This document shows positions 58,634-64,000 of a stretch of 64,000 nucleotides of DNA, one piece after another. The translations under genes were made by a program, and so were the position numbers. Below the pieces are notes generated by a model. That model did no database searches and was not told the origin of the DNA. It saw nothing but the letters and a program-made list of their open reading frames with translations. Source of the DNA: JAJPHW01 sp963771505 (lineage in GTDB: Bacteria > Acidobacteriota > Terriglobia > Terriglobales > Acidobacteriaceae). Position 1 is the stretch's first letter, and the number at the start of each line of letters is the position of its first letter. Location: positions 124,001-188,000 of the forward strand of contig CAVYTO010000005.1 of the NCBI GenBank assembly GCA_963771505.1, given 5' to 3'.

Positions 58634-58699
58634 GCAGCAGGTCCCTCCACTCCACAAAGCGATTCGCAAGCGAACCGCTTTGCATCGCTCGGGATGGCA
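58634..58699 (+). repeat. Right arm of inverted repeat around GIY-YIG gene
   Basis: GCAGCAGGTCCCTCCACT at 58634-58651 is the exact reverse complement of the left-arm 18-mer, and TCGGGATGGCA at 58689-58699 mirrors the outer part of the left arm with one mismatch. Between these blocks the arms contain different AT/GC-balanced hairpin text (GCGATTCGCAAGCG...GCATCGC). Confidence 0.75.
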
Positions 58700-58705
58700 G
58701 GGCTC

Positions 58706-59629
58706 CTACTGCCTAATTCTCGGGTTTGCTACGGAATACAAAAAGTCCGTAAAAAAATTCACCGCGACATAGGTCAAGCCAATGGCCAGAATGCATCCCT
58801 GCACCAGGTAGTAGTCGCGGTTGCCGATCGCCGTGATCGTGAGTCGCCCGATTCCGGGCCAGGAAAAAATCGTCTCGGTGACGATCGCCCCTGCCAACAA
58901 GGCTCCGAATTGCAGTCCAACTACCGTGATAATCGGGATCATCGCGTTCCGCAGTGCGTGCCTGTAAACCACGGTCCGTTCGGGGAGGCCTTTGGCTCGC
59001 GCCGTCCGGATGTAATCCTGGCTCAACTCTTCCAGCATGGATGTGCGAACCATTCGCGTTAGAATCGCCGCCAGCGCCCCACCCATGGTGATCGCGGGCA
59101 GAACCAGATTCGCGAAGCTTCCCGCCCCTGAGACCGGCAGCCATCCTAGTCTGATGGCAAAAAACAAAATCAAAATCGGCCCCAGGGCAAAATTCGGGAA
59201 CGACAATCCGAACAAGCTGACGACCGACAACGTCCGGTCGTCCCATTGATTTCTGCGCTGCGCCGATCGAACTCCCGCTGGAATCGAGAGCAGCACCGCC
59301 ACAAACAACGCCGCCAGCGTCAACTGAAGGGTGTACGGATAGCGCTGAAGCACCAGCTTGCTCACGCTCTGGTTCATTCTCACGGACTGCCCGAGATCGC
59401 CGTGAGCAACGCCTTTCCAATAGCGCAAATACTGTTTGCCGAGGGGTTCGTCGAAACCGTAGGCGTGCCGCGCCGCCTGCACATCTGCCGCCGGCGCGCC
59501 TTCACCCAGCATTTGCAGGATTGGATCGCCGGGGACAAGGTGGATCATCAAAAACACGAGCGACACCACCAGCCACACGACTGGCAGTGCGTACAACATC
59601 CGCTTTAGAAAATAAACAAGCATCAGCAA
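58706..59629 (-). CDS. Peptide/nickel-type ABC transporter permease (DppB-like)
   Basis: 307 residues with six predicted helices. N-terminus YFLKRMLYALPVVWLVVSLV and the BPD_transp_1 domain; EAA loop YIRTARAKGLPERTVVYRHA (about 219-238) docks the ATPase. Ends ...YVAVNFFTDFLYSVANPRIR typical for DppB/OppB. The other subunits (DppA, C, D, F) must lie elsewhere; none is downstream on the minus strand within the window. Next to CNNM gene by 16 bp upstream. Confidence 0.9.
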   Translation of the reverse strand: MLMLVYFLKRMLYALPVVWLVVSLVFLMIHLVPGDPILQMLGEGAPAADVQAARHAYGFDEPLGKQYLRYWKGVAHGDLGQSVRMNQSVSKLVLQRYPYTLQLTLAALFVAVLLSIPAGVRSAQRRNQWDDRTLSVVSLFGLSFPNFALGPILILFFAIRLGWLPVSGAGSFANLVLPAITMGGALAAILTRMVRTSMLEELSQDYIRTARAKGLPERTVVYRHALRNAMIPIITVVGLQFGALLAGAIVTETIFSWPGIGRLTITAIGNRDYYLVQGCILAIGLTYVAVNFFTDFLYSVANPRIRQ

Positions 59630-59645
59630 TTAGCGGCGGTTGCTT

Positions 59646-61016
59646 TCAATCTCCCGTTTGCCCAAGCGCCGTCGATTCCAGCTTCTCGATTTTCACTTTG
59701 GCGATGCGGTGACTTTCCATTTCTTCCACGGTGAAGCGATGGCCTTCGTAATCGAACCTGTCGCCGACTTCAGGGATTTTTTGCAGCCGCGCGAAGATGA
59801 AGCCCGCCAGGGTCTCGAACCCGCCGTCCCGCGGCAGCGTTAGCCCATACTGCGAATCCAGGTCACGGATTCCGGTCGCGCCTTCCAGAACCACGGCAAT
59901 TTTACCTTCAAAAATCGGCTGCTCCACCGGCCCGACATCGAACTCGTCTTCGATCTCTCCCACCAGTTGTTCGAGAATGTCTTCCGCTGTGATCACACCC
60001 GCAGTGGAACCAAATTCATCGACCACCACTGCTAGATGACGCTTGCGCTGTTTGAATTCTTCCAACAGTTCAGTCAGCACTTTTGTTTCTGGGACGACCA
60101 AAACATCGCGCATGATCTGGCTGATCTTCATGCTTGAGATTCGCGCCGCCTGCGCCGCGCTGGAACCGATCCGCACGCGAGTCCACCGCGTCAGATCCTT
60201 TGAATGGAGCAACCCTATAATGTGCTCTGGCCCGCTTTGCGGATCGTAGACCGGGACCCGCGAGTGTTGTTCGTCCACCACGCGGTTGAGAGCATCTTCC
60301 AAAGAAAGGTCGCCCGGCAGGGAGAATATCTTAGGACGCGGCACCATCACTTCCCGCACGGTGATGTTTTCGAGTTCCAGCGCATTGTGGATCATCTGTT
60401 CCTGCGCCGGGGGGATTTGCCCCAGCTGCCGACTGGCCGTCGCAATCAATTTCAGTTCATCGGGGGAATGGACCGAGCCATGCCGCACCCCGGGCGTGCC
60501 AAATATCCGCAGTACCGAGGCCGCAGCCCGGCTCATGACAAAAAGCAGCGGACGCGTCAAAGTCAGGAAGACATCCATCGGCGCAGCCACGGCTAGCGCT
60601 ACCTGCTCTCCGCGCTGCAAGGCCAAAGACTTCGGCACCAGTTCGCCGAGGATGACGTGCAGGGATGTAATGAGGGTGAAGGCCAGAACGATGGCGATTC
60701 CGTGAGCGTAAACGAGAGCGTGGGGAACCTCCGCAATAATCCCCATTCCCTCAACGATGTGGGCGACGATTGGCTCGCCAATCCAACCCAGCGTTAAGCT
60801 GACGATGGTGACACCTAACTGGACGCCATTCACCACCTCATCCAGATTGCGGTGCAGTTTTTGGACGGTGCGTGCGCCGATTCGACGCGCCTCCACCAGT
60901 TGCTGAATGCGCGTGTCGCGCACACTCACCAGCGCGAATTCCGCGGCGGCAAAGAAGGCGTTCAGCGCCACCAGCAGCAAGACCAGGAACACCCGCAGCA
61001 GAACATAGGCGATCAT
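59646..61016 (-). CDS. CNNM/CorC (HlyC) family transporter
   Basis: 456 residues. N-terminal DUF21 membrane domain (about 1-190; LLRVFLVLLLVALNAFFAAA, EFALVSVRDTRIQQLVEARR, VNGVQLGVTIVSLTLGWIGE). Two CBS domains follow (about 215-335, TVREVMVPRPKIFSLPGDLS; VVPETKVLTELLEEFKQRKR then HLAVVVDEFGSTAGVITAED) and a C-terminal CorC_HlyC domain (about 370-445). Proteins of this family extrude or sense divalent cations (Mg, Co). Full length, intact. Confidence 0.9.
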   Translation of the reverse strand: MIAYVLLRVFLVLLLVALNAFFAAAEFALVSVRDTRIQQLVEARRIGARTVQKLHRNLDEVVNGVQLGVTIVSLTLGWIGEPIVAHIVEGMGIIAEVPHALVYAHGIAIVLAFTLITSLHVILGELVPKSLALQRGEQVALAVAAPMDVFLTLTRPLLFVMSRAAASVLRIFGTPGVRHGSVHSPDELKLIATASRQLGQIPPAQEQMIHNALELENITVREVMVPRPKIFSLPGDLSLEDALNRVVDEQHSRVPVYDPQSGPEHIIGLLHSKDLTRWTRVRIGSSAAQAARISSMKISQIMRDVLVVPETKVLTELLEEFKQRKRHLAVVVDEFGSTAGVITAEDILEQLVGEIEDEFDVGPVEQPIFEGKIAVVLEGATGIRDLDSQYGLTLPRDGGFETLAGFIFARLQKIPEVGDRFDYEGHRFTVEEMESHRIAKVKIEKLESTALGQTGD

Positions 61017-61290
61017 GGAAGGGTAATTCTAACATTCCAAAGGAGTAGTTTTGAGAAGCCCTTCGGGCCAGAATGTTAAACTTGTAAGTTCCAGACCAAT
61101 AAGCGCTCGGCGTGGCTAGAGACTCGGATCATTCACTGATAAACGGAGAATTGCTGCTTCCCTTTCTACGTTTAGATGGTCTAACGCTTCGATCCGAACG
61201 GTTATGTCATATCTTGAAGGAACAAATTTTGCGCGTGATCCGTATCAAAGTTTGACGGCGCACAGTCATTAGAAAGCGCAGGAGGCGGCA

Positions 61291-62502
61291 GTGAACGGAA
61301 ATAATCAAGCCAAGAAGCGACGCAAGCGTCTGCTTATTATCGGAATTGTCATCGCGGTCGTGCTGGTATTTGCCGGCGTGGTCTTTGCCTTCACTCGTGG
61401 AGGCACCAAGATCGACCCTACCAAGCTGGCGAAGGTTGAAAAAGGCGACCTGGCGAAGAGCGTCGTTGCCACCGGCAAAGTCGAGCCCATCACAAAGGTT
61501 GAAGTAAAAAGCAAAGCCAGCGGCCTGGTGAAAAAGCTTTATGTGGAATACGGCGATAAGGTCCACCAGGGTCAATTGCTGGCACAACTCGATAAAGCTG
61601 AAATTCAGGCTGGAGTGGATCAATCTCGAGCGTCTCTTGAAGCTGCGCAGGCCAACCTGATCAGTGCCAAAGCCGACTTCGAACGCGCAAAGGTCGACGC
61701 TGAAGGCCCAGACGTTCCATTGCTCAAGCGTGCGTACGAGCGCGCCCAGGGTATGGCCAAAGATGGAGTCGTCTCCACATCGGCCCTCGAAGACGCGCAA
61801 AAGGCTTACGAACTTTCTTTGAATAAGCAGAATGTATCCAAAGCCCAGGTCACCGTGCTGAAGGCAAAAATCGCCCAGGCCGATGCTACCGTCGCGCAAG
61901 ACCAGGCGAACCTGAAGCAATTCGAAGAGCAACTCGGATATACCGACATTCAGTCTCCAATCGACGGCATCGTTCTTTCTCGCGACGTCGAAATCGGCGA
62001 CGCGGTGAGCTCGATTCTCGTTCTCGGTTCTTCCGCCACGCTGGTGATGACGCTCGGCGATACCAGCCAGGTTTACGTAAAGGGCAAAGTTGACGAGAGC
62101 GACATCGGCAAGGTCTATCTCGGCCAGCCGGCGCGGATTAAGGTCGAATCTTTCAAAGACAAAACGTTCAACGGGGTCGTCACTAAGATTTCGCCGATGG
62201 GTGTCGAAAAAGACAACGTCACCACGTTTGAAGTTCGGGCGTCGATTAACAATCCCGGCGGAGAGTTGAAGGCGGAAATGACCGCGAACGCCGAGATCAT
62301 CCTCGAGGAGCACAAAGGTGTGCTGCAAATTCCGGAAGGCGCGATTCTCTATGACAAAGACAAGAAAGCTTCCGTCGAGATTCCGGATACAAAAGAGAAG
62401 GACGGAAAGCGCAAGATTGCCGTCAACATCGGCATCTCCAACGGAGCCAAGACCGAGTTGCTGAGCGGACTCAAAGAGGGCGATCAAGTCATCCTTCAAT
62501 AG
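61291..62502 (+). CDS. HlyD/MacA-type periplasmic adaptor of an efflux pump
   Basis: 403 residues from GTG 61291 with AGGAGG upstream. An N-terminal helix (LLIIGIVIAVVLVFAGVVFA) anchors it in the membrane. The lipoyl domain (VEVKSKASGLVKKLYVEYGD) and the long alpha-hairpin (about 95-215; SRASLEAAQANLISAKADFE, KAQVTVLKAKIAQADATVAQ) precede the beta-barrel (SPIDGIVLSRDVEIGDAVSS...). It links an inner-membrane transporter to an outer-membrane channel. No MacB or TolC-like gene follows; the next gene is a DUF4097 protein behind a terminator. Confidence 0.88.
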   Translation: MNGNNQAKKRRKRLLIIGIVIAVVLVFAGVVFAFTRGGTKIDPTKLAKVEKGDLAKSVVATGKVEPITKVEVKSKASGLVKKLYVEYGDKVHQGQLLAQLDKAEIQAGVDQSRASLEAAQANLISAKADFERAKVDAEGPDVPLLKRAYERAQGMAKDGVVSTSALEDAQKAYELSLNKQNVSKAQVTVLKAKIAQADATVAQDQANLKQFEEQLGYTDIQSPIDGIVLSRDVEIGDAVSSILVLGSSATLVMTLGDTSQVYVKGKVDESDIGKVYLGQPARIKVESFKDKTFNGVVTKISPMGVEKDNVTTFEVRASINNPGGELKAEMTANAEIILEEHKGVLQIPEGAILYDKDKKASVEIPDTKEKDGKRKIAVNIGISNGAKTELLSGLKEGDQVILQ

Positions 62503-62521
62503 CGCTAAGAGCTTTGAATCA

Positions 62522-62553
62522 GGGGCACGGATAAAAGCCGTGCCCCGAGTTTT
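62522..62553 (+). terminator. Rho-independent terminator after the adaptor gene
   Basis: Perfect 9-bp stem GGGGCACGG (62522-62530) / CCGTGCCCC (62538-62546) with 7-nt loop, followed by GAGTTTTG. Confidence 0.85.
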
Positions 62554-62583
62554 GTACTAAACTGCCCATTCCGAGGGAAATTG

Positions 62584-63564
62584 ATGAAAATGCAAGCCGC
62601 TTTTGCCAAACTCTTACCCGTTTTAATCATTGCAACTCTGGCTTGCACTCAGGCACCGCAAGCCATCGCCGCCAGCGAAGGCCACTTTGAACGTACCCTG
62701 TCAGTTTCCGGAGCGGTTGACCTGGACTTGAGCACGGGTTCGGGCGATATCAGGGTTTCGAGCGGCGCAGCGGGCAAGGTCGAAATTTCCGCCCGCATTA
62801 AAGCCAACAGTTGGTTTGGCAGTGCGGATGAAAAAATTCGCCAGATCGAATCCAATCCGCCGATCCAGCAAAGCGGCAGCACGATTCGTGTCGGCCATCT
62901 CGACAGCGACATGCTGCACAACATTTCCATTTCCTATGAGATCGTCGTTCCCGCCGACACCCGCCTACATTCCCACACCGGTTCGGGCGACCAGACCATA
63001 ACCGGACTGCAGGGTCAGGTCGAGGTAGACGGCGGTTCAGGTGATCTCAAGTTATCGAGTCTCGGAGCGGGCGTCCACGCCGAAACAGGTTCCGGTGACG
63101 TCACCATCCACGACATTCATGGCGATATCCGCGCCAAGACCGGCAGCGGGTCGATTCACGCTTCTGGCATCGCTGGCGGATTCGAAGGCCACACAGGAAG
63201 CGGATCGGTGGAACTCGAACAGACTACCTCCGGGTCCGTCCGCGTCTCAACCGGCTCAGGCGATGTCGAACTTCGAGGTATTCAGGGTTCGCTTCAGGCC
63301 GAAACCGGCAGCGGCTCGCTCGAGGTGGACGGCAAACCCTCCGGCGAATGGAACCTGCGCACAAGTTCCGGCGAGGTCAAGCTCAGGGTTCCGGCTCAAT
63401 CCAGCTTCGATCTCGATGCCTCAACCAGCTCCGGTTCGGTGTCGGCTTCCATGCCCATGACGGTCCAGGGCCGAATAGAGCGAAAACAGGTTCACGGTAA
63501 AGTCGGCAACGGAGGTGTCCCTGTGGTAGTGCGAACCGGATCGGGTGACATCTCCATCGATTAA
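62584..63564 (+). CDS. DUF4097 family secreted protein with TGSGD repeats
   Basis: 326 residues from ATG 62584 with GAGGGA upstream. Signal peptide-like LLPVLIIATLACTQAPQAIA with a Cys at the likely cleavage region (possible lipoprotein). The rest is a repeat of about 18-20 residues built on TGSGD(V/I) turns: DLSTGSGDIRVSS, ETGSGDVTIHDIHGDIRAKT, STGSGDVELRGIQGSLQAET, RTGSGDISID. This predicts a right-handed beta-helix. Second DUF4097 protein of the window. Function unknown. Confidence 0.85.
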   Translation: MKMQAAFAKLLPVLIIATLACTQAPQAIAASEGHFERTLSVSGAVDLDLSTGSGDIRVSSGAAGKVEISARIKANSWFGSADEKIRQIESNPPIQQSGSTIRVGHLDSDMLHNISISYEIVVPADTRLHSHTGSGDQTITGLQGQVEVDGGSGDLKLSSLGAGVHAETGSGDVTIHDIHGDIRAKTGSGSIHASGIAGGFEGHTGSGSVELEQTTSGSVRVSTGSGDVELRGIQGSLQAETGSGSLEVDGKPSGEWNLRTSSGEVKLRVPAQSSFDLDASTSSGSVSASMPMTVQGRIERKQVHGKVGNGGVPVVVRTGSGDISID

Positions 63565-63674
63565 GCCGAGGGGGCGCCTTGCATTTCCATTACCTCGGTG
63601 CCTTGACTCGGACATCCCATCGGGTTACTTTCGATTTTTGCGCTTATTTTGCACCGAAAACCGAGAGGAATCTT

Positions 63675-64000
63675 GTGCCCCATCAACCGATCATTACGCT
63701 GACCACTGATTTTGGACTTAACGACCATTTCGTCGGCACCGTTAAAGGCGTCATTCTCGAAATCGTCCCCGAAGCCACCATCGTGGACATCTGCCATTCC
63801 GTGCAGGCATTTGACGTTCTCGACGGAGCTTTGACGATCGCCCAGGCTTATTCGTACTTCCCAGCGGGCACGGTCCACATGGTGGTGGTTGACCCCGGCG
63901 TAGGTACCGCACGCCGCCCGATTCTCGTCAGCAGCGAGCGCCACCACTTTGTAGCGCCTGACAATGGTGTGATGTCGTTGATTTATGGCCGCGAAGAACG
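63675..64000 (+). CDS. SAM hydrolase/hydroxide adenosyltransferase (DUF62), 5' part
   Basis: GTG 63675 with GAGAGGAA upstream; the frame stays open to the window end (108 codons). The N-terminal signature is ITLTTDFGLNDHFVGTVKGV (Asp and Asn of the SAM_adeno_trans active region), then PEATIVDICHSVQAFDVLDG, SYFPAGTVHMVVVDPGVGTA and HFVAPDNGVMSLIYG. These enzymes cleave S-adenosylmethionine with water to give adenosine and methionine, related to the fluorinases. The C-terminal domain lies beyond the window. Confidence 0.92.
   Translation, partial: MPHQPIITLTTDFGLNDHFVGTVKGVILEIVPEATIVDICHSVQAFDVLDGALTIAQAYSYFPAGTVHMVVVDPGVGTARRPILVSSERHHFVAPDNGVMSLIYGREE

Noticed and set aside
61207..62499. 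430-codon open frame on the minus strand
   Set aside because: It lies wholly antisense to the HlyD-like adaptor gene, has no family resemblance and reflects codon bias of the real gene.

Overview
The window reads as a chromosomal segment of an Acidobacteriota bacterium (Terriglobia/Koribacter-like; inferred from gene content, not from a marker-gene search). Supporting content: a secretin fused to a cohesin domain next to two pseudopilins, a DUF1800/DUF1501 pair, DUF4097 adhesin-like proteins, several DinB-like proteins, PAS-SpoIIE and HD-GYP signalling proteins, and a PAP2-Wzi fusion.

Layout. 1-7962 (minus strand) is an exopolysaccharide cluster: a Wza-like multi-SLBB export protein, a PAP2-Wzi outer-membrane protein, a Wzz/GNVR co-polymerase and the start of an O-antigen-ligase-like gene. 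At 8516 lies tRNA-Leu(UAA), which is the attachment site of integrated elements. 8605-19915 is an 11.3-kb element: integrase, HTH regulators, unknown cargo, an iteron-like region, primase plus RepA-like ATPase, HTH, terminase small subunit, a run of small overlapping phage-like genes and a broken DUF2213 gene. Behind it, 19916-21340 is the collapsed remnant of a second, related element, bounded by further copies of the tRNA 3' end and carrying a TonB-C protein. From 21413 on the DNA is ordinary chromosome: PilZ, trpD, DinB, an M1-peptidase-like protein, rlmB, thiolase, TspO, hutU, the secretin/pseudopilin operon, smpB, SYLF, CYTH, a DedA-rhodanese protein, polyprenyl synthase, yajQ, tatD, metG, argS, pepA, Smr, HD-GYP, PAS-SpoIIE, DUF1800/DUF1501, Rieske, a GT39-like protein, DUF4097, AIM24, a dead VapBC-like pair, two secreted DinB proteins, a GIY-YIG gene inside an inverted repeat, an ABC permease, CNNM, an HlyD-like adaptor, DUF4097 and a partial SAM hydrolase.

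The most interesting signals are: (1) the DedA-rhodanese gene carries an in-frame TGA exactly where relatives have a catalytic-loop cysteine. It is followed by a 7-bp stem with a 5-nt loop at bacterial SECIS distance and by a continuing conserved rhodanese end, so it looks like a selenoprotein. (2) The tRNA-Leu locus holds two tandem related elements whose gene set (int, AlpA-like HTH, primase-helicase, TerS) resembles a phage-inducible chromosomal island (phage satellite). Each has a different cargo in the same slot between conserved flanks.

Caveat: several conserved host genes (argS, smpB, a lipocalin-like gene, the O-antigen-ligase-like gene) are broken by what look like single-base deletions, often in short homopolymers. 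This suggests residual indel errors in the assembly, so frameshifts inside the mobile element must be read with that in mind.
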